Shown: positions 16,418 to 25,500 of the stretch, one piece after another | How the letters are laid out: each line of letters begins with the position of its first letter | Numbering within the stretch: the first letter of the stretch is position 1 | Source of the DNA: Planctomycetota bacterium | GTDB taxonomy: Bacteria > Planctomycetota > JAJSAM01 > JAJVHW01 | Assembly: GCA_021776825.1 (NCBI GenBank) | Contig: JAJFFG010000094.1 | Span: 1-59,552 of the forward strand | Length of the DNA stretch: 59,552 nt | Direction of reading: 5' to 3' | Translations under genes and position numbers: made by a program | Notes under the pieces: generated by a model | Told to the model about the DNA's origin: nothing | Database searches by the model: none | The model's input: only the letters and a program-made list of their open reading frames with translations

Positions 16418-17515
16418 CTACGCGACCTCCGCGACCGCCTCGTCCAACGCGCCCAGCATGGCCTCGGTCTCCGCAACCGTCACGTCCCCCAGATGCCCAA
16501 CGCGGAACGTCGCGCCCTTCAGCTCGCCGTACCCGGCCGCCAGCCGGTACCCCCGCCGCTCCACCGCCGCGAGCAGCGCCGCCGTGTCCAGCCCGCGCGT
16601 GTTCTCGATGGCCGTGACGGTCGGTCCCCGCGCCTCCTCCCGCGCCAGGATCGCGAAGTGCTCCTCGGCCCACGCGCGCACCCGCACGGCCATCGCTTCG
16701 TGTCGGGCACCGCGGGCCGCCATTCCCTCGGCGAGGATGCGGGGCAGCTGGGCCTCCAGGGCGAAGAAGAGCGGGACCGATGGCGTGTGCGGCGTCCGGC
16801 CGCGGCGCGCGCTCTTCACCAGCGTCTCGAGACGCAGCGCATGGCCGTTGGCCTCTGCCGTCGCCGCTCGCTCGGCCGCGCCGTCCGAGATCGCGAGGAT
16901 CGACATGCCCGGCGGGCAGGCCAAACACTTCCCCGTCACGCCGACGAGTGCCACCTCCGGCCCGAGATCGTCGAGCGCCAGGTCCATGCCTCCGAAGGTG
17001 GAGACCGCGTCGACGATCAGGGCCACGCCCGGGTGGGCGGCGACCACCTGCGCCAGTGCGACGACGTCGTTGACGGCGCCGGTCGACGTCTCTCCGTGGG
17101 TGACCGTCACCACATCGAACGAGCCGGCGGCGAGGGCGCGATCCAGCGCGTCGGGAGTGAACGCCCACCCGGGTGGCAGCTGCAGCCGTTCGACCTCGAG
17201 GCCCAGGCTCGTGGCGATCGTCGCGGAACGCTCGGCGAACGCTCCGGCGACGAGTGAGAGCACGCGACGCCGCCCGAGCCCGCGCAACGCGATTTCGAGC
17301 GACGTGGTTCCCGAGCCGAGGACCGGGACGACCGTGGCGTTCGATCTGAGGATGGCGCGCAGATCGGCCTGCACGCGCCCCACGAGTGCTTCGAACTCCG
17401 GGAATCGGTGCGGTAACGGCTGGCGCGCCATGGCGCTCAGGATCTCGGGCCGCACGTGCGCCGGCCCGGGAACAAAGGAGAGCGGAGTGGGGCCGGAGGA
17501 GAGCGGAGTGGTCAC
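16418..17515 (-). CDS. Class V PLP-dependent aminotransferase (alanine-glyoxylate type)
   Basis: The 365-residue protein (GTG at 17515) starts TTPLSSGPTPLSFVPGPA. The phosphate-cofactor lysine is in VGVTGKCLACPPG. Conserved class V elements include VPVLGSGTTSLEIAL, VVTVTHGETSTGAVND and LIVDAVSTFGGMDL. Alanine-glyoxylate, serine-pyruvate and phosphonate aminotransferases share this fold; the substrate cannot be told from sequence. A longer ATG start at 17569 exists, but it would overlap the divergent gene's ATG and adds no conserved residues. A 14-bp direct repeat (ACTCCGCTCTCCT) encodes TPLSS/TPLSF at the N-terminus. Confidence 0.85.
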   Translation of the reverse strand: MTTPLSSGPTPLSFVPGPAHVRPEILSAMARQPLPHRFPEFEALVGRVQADLRAILRSNATVVPVLGSGTTSLEIALRGLGRRRVLSLVAGAFAERSATIATSLGLEVERLQLPPGWAFTPDALDRALAAGSFDVVTVTHGETSTGAVNDVVALAQVVAAHPGVALIVDAVSTFGGMDLALDDLGPEVALVGVTGKCLACPPGMSILAISDGAAERAATAEANGHALRLETLVKSARRGRTPHTPSVPLFFALEAQLPRILAEGMAARGARHEAMAVRVRAWAEEHFAILAREEARGPTVTAIENTRGLDTAALLAAVERRGYRLAAGYGELKGATFRVGHLGDVTVAETEAMLGALDEAVAEVA

Positions 17516-17567
17516 CGGGTCAGCGTACCCCGCGAAGAGCGGGACCGGGAGCGCGTACGATGCGCAC

Positions 17568-18398
17568 ATGCTGCGCCTCGCCTACAACACCAACGGCCTC
17601 GCGCATCACCGTCTGGACGATGCCATCGACCTCGTTGCCGACCTCGGCTACGACGGGATCGCGCTCACGCCGGACGTGCCGCACCTGGATCCGATGCGAG
17701 CCACTCCGACGGAGATCGGGATGGTGGCAGCACACCTTGCCCGACGCGGCCTCGACGTCTGCATCCAGACCGGCGCCCGGTTCGTGCTCGATCCACGCCG
17801 CAAGCATCAGCCGACGCTGCTCGACCCCGATCCCGCCGCGCGCGACAGACGGCTGACGTTCCTCACGCGTTGCATGGAGATCGGCCGCGACCTCGGGGCC
17901 GAGGTCCTCGCGTTCTGGAGCGGGAGTCCGCTCGCGACGGAGTCGACCGAGGTGCTCGACGCGCGGCTCGCGCGCGAGTGCGTCCGCGTCGCGGAGCGCG
18001 CGGCCGAGCGCGGCATGATCGCGGCGTTCGAACCCGAGCCGGGCATGCATGTCGAGACCCTCGCGCACTGGTCCCGACTACGCGAGGCTGCCGGGCACCC
18101 GGCGCTGCGACTCGCCCTCGACGTCGGGCACGTCCATTGCAACCAAGAGGGCGACCCCGCCGAATTGATCGCGGCCCATGCGTCGGAGCTCGCCGACGTC
18201 CAAGTCGAGGACATGCGCGAGGGCGAGCATCTCCATCTTCCGTTCGGCGAGGGAACGCTCGACATCGGCCCGGTTCTGGCGGCACTCGATGGCGCCGGGT
18301 ATGACGGACTCGTCGGCGTCGAGCTGAGCCGCGACTCGCATCGGGCGCCCGACGTGGCGCGCGCCGCGATCGCCCACCTGAGAGGAGCGCAGTCCTGA
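17568..18398 (+). CDS. Xylose isomerase-like TIM-barrel protein
   Basis: The 276-residue protein belongs to the sugar phosphate isomerase/epimerase (AP endonuclease-2 fold) superfamily. Metal-ligand positions are visible as AAFEPEPGMH, ALDVGHVHCN, VQVEDMREGEHLH and VGVELSRDSH, and the first strand is LRLAYNTNGLAHH. The barrel binds divalent metals in most members; many are isomerases or epimerases of unknown substrate. ATG 17568 is the first codon in this frame that begins the barrel; the upstream open frame is a shadow of the divergent aminotransferase. Its stop overlaps the next gene's ATG (TGATG), so the two are coupled. Confidence 0.85.
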   Translation: MLRLAYNTNGLAHHRLDDAIDLVADLGYDGIALTPDVPHLDPMRATPTEIGMVAAHLARRGLDVCIQTGARFVLDPRRKHQPTLLDPDPAARDRRLTFLTRCMEIGRDLGAEVLAFWSGSPLATESTEVLDARLARECVRVAERAAERGMIAAFEPEPGMHVETLAHWSRLREAAGHPALRLALDVGHVHCNQEGDPAELIAAHASELADVQVEDMREGEHLHLPFGEGTLDIGPVLAALDGAGYDGLVGVELSRDSHRAPDVARAAIAHLRGAQS

Positions 18399-19423
18399 TG
18401 ACGTTCGGCGTGATGAAGTTCGGCGGGAGGTCGATCACGCTCCCGACCAAGACGCCGATCGCGGCGCGTCGCCTGCTGGGTAGGGGCCTGCTGGGGACGG
18501 GTCTGCTCGGGACCGTTCTGCTCGGGGCCGGCCTGTTGACGGCGGCCTGCACGTCACCGCCGACCCCGTCGGAGTCGCAGGTTCTGCCGATCCAGGGGCG
18601 CGTCGAGGGTCTCGACGCCACGATCACCGACGCGGCGATCGAGGTGTCGCGGATCGAACGGGGCGTCGCGTACCCAGTGGTCGGTCTGCAGACGACGCTG
18701 CGGCCGAACGGGTCGTTCACGACTGAGCTGGTCGCGCCGGGTCGCTACATCGTCGCCCTCCGCATCCCCGACCGCCCGCCTTCGGAGGTCGCCGTCCGCG
18801 TACCTCCGGCACCACCGGTGACCCTGCGACTGGCACCGCCGCTCGGCGAGCTCAGCCTCGAGGTGCGGCCGTCGGCGTCCATTGCTTCGGCGTCGTCTCA
18901 CTCCGTGCCGCCGCGAACGGAGCTCGAGTGCGTGCTGACGCGCGCGGTCTCTCCTGGCCGCGTTCCCGACCGCCGCACGCTGCGATTGAGCGGCGCCGCC
19001 CCGGCCGCGTTCGGTGGCCTGACGCCGGGCAGTTGGCGTCTGGACGTCCCCGCGTGGGGCGCAACCACCGACCTGTTCCTCGCCGAGACGGCGCAGCCGA
19101 GTGTGTTCTCGGTGCCGCTCGAACTGGCCGAGCTCGGCACGGCGGAGGTGTTCGGTCGCGTGATCCGTCTCGATGGCTCGCCGGTTCGCGGCGTCGCCGT
19201 GACCGCGCGTCCGCCCTCGTCGTCGGATCAAGAGCTGCCTTCTTGGGGTCGCTACGCCCTCACAGATTCCGACGGCGAATACCGGATCCATGGCATCCCG
19301 GCCGGCCCGACCATGCTGTCCGTCGAGAACCGTCACGCCGTGTTCGCACGGCTGCCAGACCCCGTCGAGATCACAATTTCGCCATCCGGCTCGGCCTATC
19401 GCGGCTTCGTGATCGACGAGTAG
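18398..19423 (+). CDS. Lipoprotein with carboxypeptidase-regulatory-like domains
   Basis: The protein has 341 residues with a long basic N-region, then a hydrophobic signal made of four near-identical five-residue steps (LLGRG, LLGTG, LLGTV, LLGAG) and a lipobox LLTAAC. The mature part has beta-sandwich features of carboxypeptidase-regulatory/SpaA-type domains (LRPNGSFTTELVAPGRYIVA and GRYALTDSDGEYRIHGIPAG). Such domains are common in surface or periplasmic proteins and bind proteins or glycans. It is coupled to the TIM-barrel gene by overlap. The function is unknown. Confidence 0.75.
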   Translation: MTFGVMKFGGRSITLPTKTPIAARRLLGRGLLGTGLLGTVLLGAGLLTAACTSPPTPSESQVLPIQGRVEGLDATITDAAIEVSRIERGVAYPVVGLQTTLRPNGSFTTELVAPGRYIVALRIPDRPPSEVAVRVPPAPPVTLRLAPPLGELSLEVRPSASIASASSHSVPPRTELECVLTRAVSPGRVPDRRTLRLSGAAPAAFGGLTPGSWRLDVPAWGATTDLFLAETAQPSVFSVPLELAELGTAEVFGRVIRLDGSPVRGVAVTARPPSSSDQELPSWGRYALTDSDGEYRIHGIPAGPTMLSVENRHAVFARLPDPVEITISPSGSAYRGFVIDE

Positions 19424-19617
19424 CAGCGTCGATTTCGGCTGATTTTGGGCTGTTTTGGGCTGTTTTTGCCCAAGTTGGCGATCTGAGGCCTTGTGCGGCG
19501 GCGACTCAGCGGTTAACAATTCGCCATGCCTGAGCCCGCTCCCGACCCGCTCCGCTCGTCCTCAGAGCGTGGTGGAACCCGTCGGACGCGGGGCTGACTC
19601 AGGCGGAAAGGCGCCCG
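19424..19617. other. Intergenic region with T-rich repeat
   Basis: This 194-base gap includes two TTGGGCTGTT copies and an imperfect hairpin TTGGGC...GCCCAA at about 19450-19473, which may weakly terminate the upstream gene. GGAAAGG ahead of 19618 is the ribosome site of the small gene. No further feature is evident. Confidence 0.4.
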
Positions 19618-19845
19618 ATGGAGTACTACATTCTCTGCCCGCAGCGCGCGACCGAGGTTCCCGGCCTGATCACGCACCTCATCTCGCGAGACATCTGCGA
19701 GAAGCGTCAGGTCGAGAACTATCACAAGTGTCCGAACTGCATCCGCTCGCGCGTATGGCGTGAGCGAAACGGGCTCCCCCCGTCCCCGCCGGACGCGACG
19801 GCCGAAGTGGCCGCGGCCGCCAATGGAGCCGTCGCCGGCTCGTAG
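19618..19845 (+). CDS. Small cysteine-rich protein
   Basis: The 75-residue protein has cysteines at 7, 27, 38 and 41; CPNC at 38-41 is a plausible half of a zinc site. It is charged and lacks a signal peptide, and ends in a low-complexity alanine-rich tail. The clear GGAAAGG ribosome site and a rho-independent terminator 20 bases after the stop support it as real. I do not recognise a family. Confidence 0.6.
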   Translation: MEYYILCPQRATEVPGLITHLISRDICEKRQVENYHKCPNCIRSRVWRERNGLPPSPPDATAEVAAAANGAVAGS

Positions 19846-19865
19846 CCAAGAGAACAGCAGATCCG

Positions 19866-19900
19866 AACGGCCCCCGAGCGTGATCCCGCGGGGGCCGTTT
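19866..19900 (+). terminator. Rho-independent terminator
   Basis: A ten-base stem AACGGCCCCC/GGGGGCCGTT with a 14-base loop is followed by a short T run. It lies between the small protein gene (plus) and the minus-strand synthase gene, and could serve both strands because the stem begins with AA and ends with TT. Confidence 0.75.
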
Positions 19901-19929
19901 CGATTCCCGGCTGGATGTCTTGGGGACGG

Positions 19930-21168
19930 CTAGGACGCGGTCACGACGGACAGCGCGCTGTGGATTTCAGCGTCCTTCAAGACGTGGTCGCTCTGCTTGG
20001 CCGCAGCGAACACGGCACGGATGCGGTCGTCCGTCGGCTCGATGTCGTGGCTCTTCAGCCAGTGGATGACGTTCCACTTGCCGCTCATCGGTCCGACCGT
20101 GATCTTCTGCTCCAACCCGTAGTCCCCGGCCGGCACGCCGGAGTAGACGCGGTCGGCGAGCCAGCGATCGCCCCGGGCGAGCGCCTTGGCGACGGCAGCA
20201 GCGTGAACGCCGGTCGCGGTCTCGAATGCATCGGAGCCGACGACCGGGTAGTTCTTCGGGATCGGCACCTCGGTGTACTTCGATACGGCCTCGACGTAGC
20301 GCATGAGGCCCGTCAGGTCATTGTCGATGTAGCCCATCAGCTTCATGTTCACGAGCAGCGTGTCCATCGGGCAGTTGCCGGCGCGCTCGCCGATGCCGAT
20401 GCCGGCGCCGTGTAGTCGATCGGCTCCGGACTCGTAGGCCATGAGCGCGTTGACGACGTCGAGACCGCGGTCGCGGTGGCCGTGCCAGTCCAGCTTCACC
20501 GTCGGATCGGTCTCGTCGATGATCTGCTTCACGTGCGTGATCAGGCGTCGGACGCCGCGCGGATTCGCATGGCCGACCGTGTCGCACACGACCACGCGCG
20601 TCGCGCCGTGGTCGATCGCCGCCCGGTAGAGCTGATCGATGATGTGGGGATGCGTCCGCGTCGTGTCCTCGGTCACGTACATCACGCGGAGACCCTGGGA
20701 CTTCGCGAATTCGACGCCGGAGATCGTGAGTTCGAGCAGCTTCTTGATGTCCCAGTCCTCGACGAGCAGCCGGATCTGAGAGCAGCCGAGGAACACGGCT
20801 GACTCGATGGACACGCCAGTGGCCTGCTGGATCTCGGCGATCGGGCGGATGTCGGCCTCGAGCGTCCTCGCCGCGCAGTTCGGATCGAGCGCGAGGCCCG
20901 CGCTCGCGATCTCGTTAGCGAGTGCGGTGACGTGCTCGATCGCGACCGCCCCAGCGCCCGGGAGGCCCAGGTTGGCCGAGTCGATCCCGAGATCGGCGAT
21001 GCGGTGCAGAATCTCGATCTTCTGATCGATCGTCGGGTTGCGCACGGACGGCGACTGCAGGCCGTCGCGCAGGCTCTCGTCGTCGAACTCCGCCTTGTGC
21101 GTCGGGCGCGGCAGCGCGCCTACCTCGTTCCAATCGTAGATCAGGTCGTCACGCGAGAGCTCGGCCAT
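19930..21168 (-). CDS. 2-isopropylmalate/homocitrate synthase-family enzyme
   Basis: The 412-residue protein starts at ATG 21168, where a perfect GGAGGTGA ribosome site ends four bases before the start. DRE-TIM metallolyase features: FDDESLRDGLQSPSV near the N-terminus (the DESLRDG variant of the acetyl-CoA Claisen site), metal ligands in LDWHGHRDRGLDVV, and GIGIGERAGNCPMDTLLV. It would condense acetyl-CoA with a 2-oxo acid. LeuA, CimA and homocitrate synthase share these motifs and cannot be separated here; no C-terminal LeuA regulatory domain is evident after about 380 residues, so a short form is likely. Aspartate kinase diverges 348 bases away, an amino-acid-biosynthesis context. Confidence 0.85.
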   Translation of the reverse strand: MAELSRDDLIYDWNEVGALPRPTHKAEFDDESLRDGLQSPSVRNPTIDQKIEILHRIADLGIDSANLGLPGAGAVAIEHVTALANEIASAGLALDPNCAARTLEADIRPIAEIQQATGVSIESAVFLGCSQIRLLVEDWDIKKLLELTISGVEFAKSQGLRVMYVTEDTTRTHPHIIDQLYRAAIDHGATRVVVCDTVGHANPRGVRRLITHVKQIIDETDPTVKLDWHGHRDRGLDVVNALMAYESGADRLHGAGIGIGERAGNCPMDTLLVNMKLMGYIDNDLTGLMRYVEAVSKYTEVPIPKNYPVVGSDAFETATGVHAAAVAKALARGDRWLADRVYSGVPAGDYGLEQKITVGPMSGKWNVIHWLKSHDIEPTDDRIRAVFAAAKQSDHVLKDAEIHSALSVVTAS

Positions 21169-21515
21169 CGGCTCACCTCCGGACCTCACAGCGTAGCCCG
21201 GATCGTTCACGAGGGCGTCGCGAGAACGCGGCGAGGTCGGGGATCGGCACGGGGTCCACGCCGGTGCGAGTCGGGAGCGCCCGTCGCACGGTGTCCTGGC
21301 GGCTCCGAGTGCGTGAGATCTCGTTCCGGAGACGCGCGTGCACCCTCTAGATGCGGTTGTGAAGCGGCGCCGGTGCGGGAGATCGCGTGCTCGGGACCGC
21401 CATGCGTGGCGTCCTCGTGAACGATGTGGGTTCGCCGTGCTCGGAGCTGTCGCGAAGCGCAGCACGGGAGGGGAACACTTGCCGCTTGCGCGCACGCAGC
21501 GGAGCATCGGGAGCG

Positions 21516-22841
21516 ATGATCGTCATGAAGTTCGGCGGGACGTCCGTGGCCGAAGCTGCGCGCATTCGCGACGTGGTCGAGATCGTGCGTGGCCGACGGT
21601 CGCGGCAACCGGTCGTCGTCGTGTCCGCTCAGGGCGGAGTGACCAATGCGCTGATCGAGCTGGCCGAGAGCGCCGTGCGTGGCTCGGCCGATCCGGCGCC
21701 CCTTCGGGAGCGCTTCGTCGGGCTGCTGGCCGACCTACAGCTCCCGGCGGATCTCCTGCGCGACGAGATCGACGAGCTGGCCGCCCTCCTGCAGGGCATC
21801 ACCCTGGTCGGTGACCTCACCACGCGCTCGCTCGATCGCATGATGAGCTTTGGCGAACGCTGCTCGGCTCGCGTCGTGGCGGCGGCGCTCGACGCGGCGG
21901 GGATCTCGGCCATCGGGGTGATGAGCTACGACCTGGGTCTCCTCACCGACTCGCACTACGGCCGCGCGGAGGTGCTCCCGGAGAGCTACGAGACGATCGC
22001 CCAGCGCTTCGCCGAGCGGGTCTCGCCCGACGTCGTGGCCGTGGTCACCGGGTTCGTTGCCCGAGACGAAGCCGGGTTCATCACCACGCTCGGCCGTGGC
22101 GGCTCGGACTTCACCGCGGCCATCTTCGGCAGTGCCCTCGGGGCGCACGAGATCGAGATCTGGACCGACGTCGATGGCGTGATGACCTCCGACCCGCGGA
22201 TCGTCGCGGACGCCCGACGGCTCGAGCGCATGAGCTTCTCCGAGGCGGCTGAGCTGGCGTACTACGGCGCCAAGGTGATCCATCCGGCGACGATCCATCC
22301 CGCGGTCCGGCACGACATCCCGATCCGCGTCTTGAACACCCTGCGTCCCGATCAGCCCGGCACGCAGATCGTGAACGCGGAGACCGCGGCGACGACCGGC
22401 GTGCGCTCGATCGCGTCGAAGGCCGACATCACGCTCGTCCACGTCACCTCACTGCGCATGCTGCTCCAGCATGGCTTCATGGCGCGCCTGTTCGAGGTGT
22501 TCGAGCGGCACCGGATCGTGATCGACATGATCTCGACGTCCGAGGTGTCGGTTTCCCTCACGACCGAGGGCGATACGGACCTCGCCGCTGCGGCCGAGGA
22601 GCTCGGTGGCTTCGCCGAGGTGCGCGTCGAGAGTGACAAGGCCATCCTGTGTCTCGTCGGCGAGGGCCTGCGCGACGCACCCGACCTGCTCGATCGCATC
22701 TTCGGCACGCTGCGAACCGAGAGCATTCCCGTGCGGATGGTGAGCGTGGGCGCGTCGCGCGTGAACGTCTCGATGCTCGTGGATCGCACCGATGAGCATC
22801 GCGCCGTGCGCAGCCTGCACGCGGAGTTCTTCGGAGCTTGA
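21516..22841 (+). CDS. lysC: Aspartate kinase
   Basis: The 441-residue protein opens with MIVMKFGGTSVAEAARIRDV, where KFGGTS is the ATP/aspartate-site loop. Other conserved parts are SMFGERCSAR-like MMSFGERCSARVVA, FVARDEAGFITTLGRGGSDF, IWTDVDGVMTSDPR and ELAYYGAKVIHPATI. Two C-terminal ACT domains (about 310-441; VHVTSLRMLLQHGFMARLF, VRVESDKAILCLVGEG) would bind feedback inhibitors such as lysine or threonine. It makes the first step of the aspartate pathway. ATG 21516 or 21525 are both plausible; the ORF's earlier start lies in non-conserved sequence. The DUF374 gene follows with 10 bases between. Confidence 0.93.
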   Translation: MIVMKFGGTSVAEAARIRDVVEIVRGRRSRQPVVVVSAQGGVTNALIELAESAVRGSADPAPLRERFVGLLADLQLPADLLRDEIDELAALLQGITLVGDLTTRSLDRMMSFGERCSARVVAAALDAAGISAIGVMSYDLGLLTDSHYGRAEVLPESYETIAQRFAERVSPDVVAVVTGFVARDEAGFITTLGRGGSDFTAAIFGSALGAHEIEIWTDVDGVMTSDPRIVADARRLERMSFSEAAELAYYGAKVIHPATIHPAVRHDIPIRVLNTLRPDQPGTQIVNAETAATTGVRSIASKADITLVHVTSLRMLLQHGFMARLFEVFERHRIVIDMISTSEVSVSLTTEGDTDLAAAAEELGGFAEVRVESDKAILCLVGEGLRDAPDLLDRIFGTLRTESIPVRMVSVGASRVNVSMLVDRTDEHRAVRSLHAEFFGA

Positions 22842-22851
22842 GCTCCGCACG

Positions 22852-23559
22852 ATGGCGCTGAAGCACGTGCTGGCCGGCGCGCTCGCGCCGTGGTTGCTCC
22901 GGCTGCTACGGCTCACGTGGCGGGTCGACGAGCAACCTCCGCGACTGGTGACACGACGCGGTGCGAACTCCGAGACCGGGGCGATCTACGTGATGTGGCA
23001 CTCGCGCATCCTGCTGGGCGTCACGACGCAGGCGGGGCAAGGGATGCACGTCATGATCTCGATGCACGGAGACGGAGAGCTCATCGCCCGCGCCGCGGAG
23101 CGCATGGGATTTCGACCGATCCGCGGATCGACGTCACGGGGCGGCCTCGAGGCTCTGCGTGCCACCACGACGGTGCTCGAGAACGGCGGCCAGTGCGCCC
23201 TGACCCCCGACGGACCGCGTGGGCCGCGCATGACCGTGCAGGCGGGCTGCGTGCTGGCGGCGATGCGAGCCGGAGTGCCGGTCATTCCGGTCGGCTTCGA
23301 GGCGCGCCGCATGAAGCGCCTGCGCTCCTGGGATCGCTTCGCGGTGCCGTATCCCTTCACGCGCGTCGCGGTCCGGTTCGGAGCTCCGATCATGGTGCCG
23401 GCCGGCCTCGACTCGTCCGGTCTCTCCGCGTACTGCGAGCGCGTCCGGGTCGGGCTCCTCGCGGTGACGCGCGAGGCGGCCGACGCGCTCGGCGTGACGG
23501 CCGAGACGCCGGAGATCGACCCGTTGCCGGCCGAGCCGGTTGCACCGGCATCTGGGTAG
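22852..23559 (+). CDS. DUF374 lysophospholipid acyltransferase-like protein
   Basis: The 235-residue protein starts at ATG 22852 with a hydrophobic segment (AGALAPWLLRLLRL). The DUF374 core is clear: YVMWHSRILLGV, SMHGDGELIARAAERMGFRP, RGSTSRGGLEALR and LTPDGPRGPRMTVQAG. The family resembles PlsC/LpxL acyltransferases and probably transfers an acyl group to a lipid at the membrane; the usual HX4D motif is replaced by HGDGE, typical of DUF374. It follows aspartate kinase closely, though no pathway link is obvious. Confidence 0.85.
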   Translation: MALKHVLAGALAPWLLRLLRLTWRVDEQPPRLVTRRGANSETGAIYVMWHSRILLGVTTQAGQGMHVMISMHGDGELIARAAERMGFRPIRGSTSRGGLEALRATTTVLENGGQCALTPDGPRGPRMTVQAGCVLAAMRAGVPVIPVGFEARRMKRLRSWDRFAVPYPFTRVAVRFGAPIMVPAGLDSSGLSAYCERVRVGLLAVTREAADALGVTAETPEIDPLPAEPVAPASG

Positions 23560-23580
23560 TCTCTCGATCGGAGGTATGAG

Positions 23581-24411
23581 ATGAAGGGGACCGCTGTCCT
23601 GATCGCGCTGATGGGTCTCACGTTGGGATTGACGGCCTTCGTCGCCGTCCAGTCCGGTCGACCCGAAGGTCGTGTCGGCGGCGTCGGCGGCACAGCCGAC
23701 GTCTCCGAACTCGTCGCCCAGGGCGCGGCGCACGGCCAGCAGCTCGACCGGATCGAGGCGCAGCTCGAGCAGCTCGAACGACGTCTGGCGGCCGGTGAGC
23801 GCCGACGCTCGGATGCCGCACCAGCGGCCCGCGCTGCACCCCTCCTCGATGCCGATGGCAACCCGGTTGCCGCCGCCGTGGCCGCCGGCGATCTCGAGGA
23901 GGCCGTCGCCGCGCGCGTCGAGCGCACGCTCGAGGACAAGATGGAGCAGATGGCGGCGCGTGCGCGCTTCCGCGGCGCGGACGGTCAGTGGAAGCCCCCG
24001 ATCGAGGCCGTCACGCGTGAGCTGGACCTGAACGAGCAGCAGGAGAGCTCGCTCCGCGACGTGTTCGACCGCGCCCGGGACGAGGCGTTCGCGCTGCTCG
24101 ACGAGCGCGACGTGAACGACGTCTCGATCCTGCAGCGCTTTGCCGATGACATCCGCGAGAGCGGCGACATTGGCGCGTCCACCGGCCGCTTCTTCGTCCG
24201 GCTCGCCAGCGAGAACGTGCCGGGGAGGGATCAGACGCACCTGCAGGCCCTCGAGGAGCTCGGTAGCCAGGTGAAGGAGCGCGCAGGCGCACACCTCGAC
24301 GATCGTCAGCGCCAGGAGATGGAGGCGCTCAACCTCGACGTGTTCGACGTGAAGACCGGGTACGACCCGATTGGCGACTACATCCGGCAGCGCATGGAAC
24401 AGGTCGAGTAG
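23581..24411 (+). CDS. Membrane-anchored coiled-coil protein, Spy/CpxP-like
   Basis: The 276-residue protein has an N-terminal transmembrane segment or signal anchor (TAVLIALMGLTLGLTAFVAV). A coiled coil follows at about 55-80 (QQLDRIEAQLEQLERRLAAG) and helical pairs later (ELDLNEQQESSLRDVFDRAR, HLDDRQRQEMEALN). The L-x(3)-Q helix style resembles Spy/CpxP-type periplasmic chaperone-like proteins, but no exact LTxxQ motif is present. AGGT(ATG)A upstream is a usable ribosome site. The function is not known; it could sense envelope stress or act as a scaffold. Confidence 0.65.
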   Translation: MKGTAVLIALMGLTLGLTAFVAVQSGRPEGRVGGVGGTADVSELVAQGAAHGQQLDRIEAQLEQLERRLAAGERRRSDAAPAARAAPLLDADGNPVAAAVAAGDLEEAVAARVERTLEDKMEQMAARARFRGADGQWKPPIEAVTRELDLNEQQESSLRDVFDRARDEAFALLDERDVNDVSILQRFADDIRESGDIGASTGRFFVRLASENVPGRDQTHLQALEELGSQVKERAGAHLDDRQRQEMEALNLDVFDVKTGYDPIGDYIRQRMEQVE

Positions 24412-24415
24412 AGGA

Positions 24416-24601
24416 CTAGCAGGCTGTCGGAGTTGCGACCTCGACGGGCCACGCAGGTTGGTGCGACAGCCTGCTAGCCATCGGCCGACTGGGTGACGGC
24501 CGGCGGCGAATGGCGGCGCGACCCGGCGGCCCGTCCAACTAGCAGCCTGTCGCGCCGGCGGTCTCTCGCCCGGCGACGCCGAAACTCCGACAGGTTGGTA
24601 G
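24416..24601. mobile_element. MITE-like paired inverted repeats
   Basis: CTAGCAGGCTGTCG at 24416-24429 is the exact complement of 24464-24477 (14-bp stem). A second pair lies at 24538-24553 (CTAGCAG.CCTGTCGCG) and 24581-24601 (complement CTACCAACCTGTCGGAG). The outermost ends are an inverted repeat with several mismatches. No transposase is present between them. It fills the 265-base gap before the SirB1-like gene. Confidence 0.6.
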
Positions 24602-24676
24602 ACGCGCTTCCGCACCCGCTGCGCAGCCTCGCCGCTGGTACGATCGACCCATGACAGTCTCCGGGTTTCTGACGCG

Positions 24677-25495
24677 ATGACCGGCTCCGGCCGCCGCTCG
24701 GCCCTCGCCGCCATCGTGCGAGGCCCCGATGCTCCCGGCCGTCTGGCGCGCGCGTGCCTCCTCGTGGCACAGGGCGAGTACCCGGATCTCGATGTCGCGG
24801 CCTGCATCGCGGACATCGACGTCCTCGGCCGGCGCGTGCGCGATCTCGCCGCCGACGGGCCGGCGGCGGAGGCGTTGCACGACGTTCTGTTCCGCCATCG
24901 AGGCTTCTCCGGCGACGTCGCGGCGTACGACGCGCCCGACAACAGCTACCTGAACCGAGTGCTCGAGCGTCGTCGCGGGCTGCCGATCCTGCTCAGCGTC
25001 GTGTGGATCGAAGTCGCGCGAGCGGCGGGCATCCCAGCAGTCGGCGTGGCGATGCCGGGACACTTCATCGCCGCCGTCGGTCCAGGAGACGGCGCCACGC
25101 TTGTCGACCCGTTCGAGGGCGGGATCCCGCTCTCCGCGAGCGAGGCCTTGGCCCGGGCGTCGGCCGCGACGGGGCAGACTCCGGCTCCCGATTGGCTCCG
25201 CCGCAGCCCCCCGCGAGCGACGGTCTTGCGCGTGCTCGAGAACCTGGCCGGGTCGTACGAGCGTCGCGGCGATCTCGTTCGACTCGACCGGGTCCTCGGT
25301 GACCAACTTGGGTTGGACGAGACCTCTGGACGCCTGCTCGCCCGCCGCGGAGTCGTGCGCGCGGAGCGCGGCCGCGTCCGTCCGGCGCTCGACGATCTGA
25401 ACGCGGCGTTAGAGCATCTGCCGCCCGGAGAGCTGCACACCAGCGTCCGCGATCGTGCCCGACGGCTGGCCCGTCTCGTGGTCTCGGAGAACTGA
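24677..25495 (+). CDS. SirB1-family transglutaminase-like protein with TPR tail
   Basis: The 272-residue protein has the SirB1 pattern: DNSYLNRVLERRRGLPILL, VVWIEVARAAGIPAVGVAMP and GHFIA in the middle, followed by DPFEGG. The family has the transglutaminase-like fold, but its exact role is not established. The C-terminal part (about 170-272) reads as TPR-like helical pairs (VLENLAGSYERRGDLVRLDR and RPALDDLNAALEHL). It lies 5 bases before the RNase HIII gene, so they are likely cotranscribed. Confidence 0.85.
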   Translation: MTGSGRRSALAAIVRGPDAPGRLARACLLVAQGEYPDLDVAACIADIDVLGRRVRDLAADGPAAEALHDVLFRHRGFSGDVAAYDAPDNSYLNRVLERRRGLPILLSVVWIEVARAAGIPAVGVAMPGHFIAAVGPGDGATLVDPFEGGIPLSASEALARASAATGQTPAPDWLRRSPPRATVLRVLENLAGSYERRGDLVRLDRVLGDQLGLDETSGRLLARRGVVRAERGRVRPALDDLNAALEHLPPGELHTSVRDRARRLARLVVSEN

Positions 25496-25500
25496 GCCAG

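Noticed and set aside
23134..24942. 602-residue minus-strand open frame
   Set aside because: It runs across DUF374, the coiled-coil gene and a repeat region, with arginine-rich, domain-free translation.
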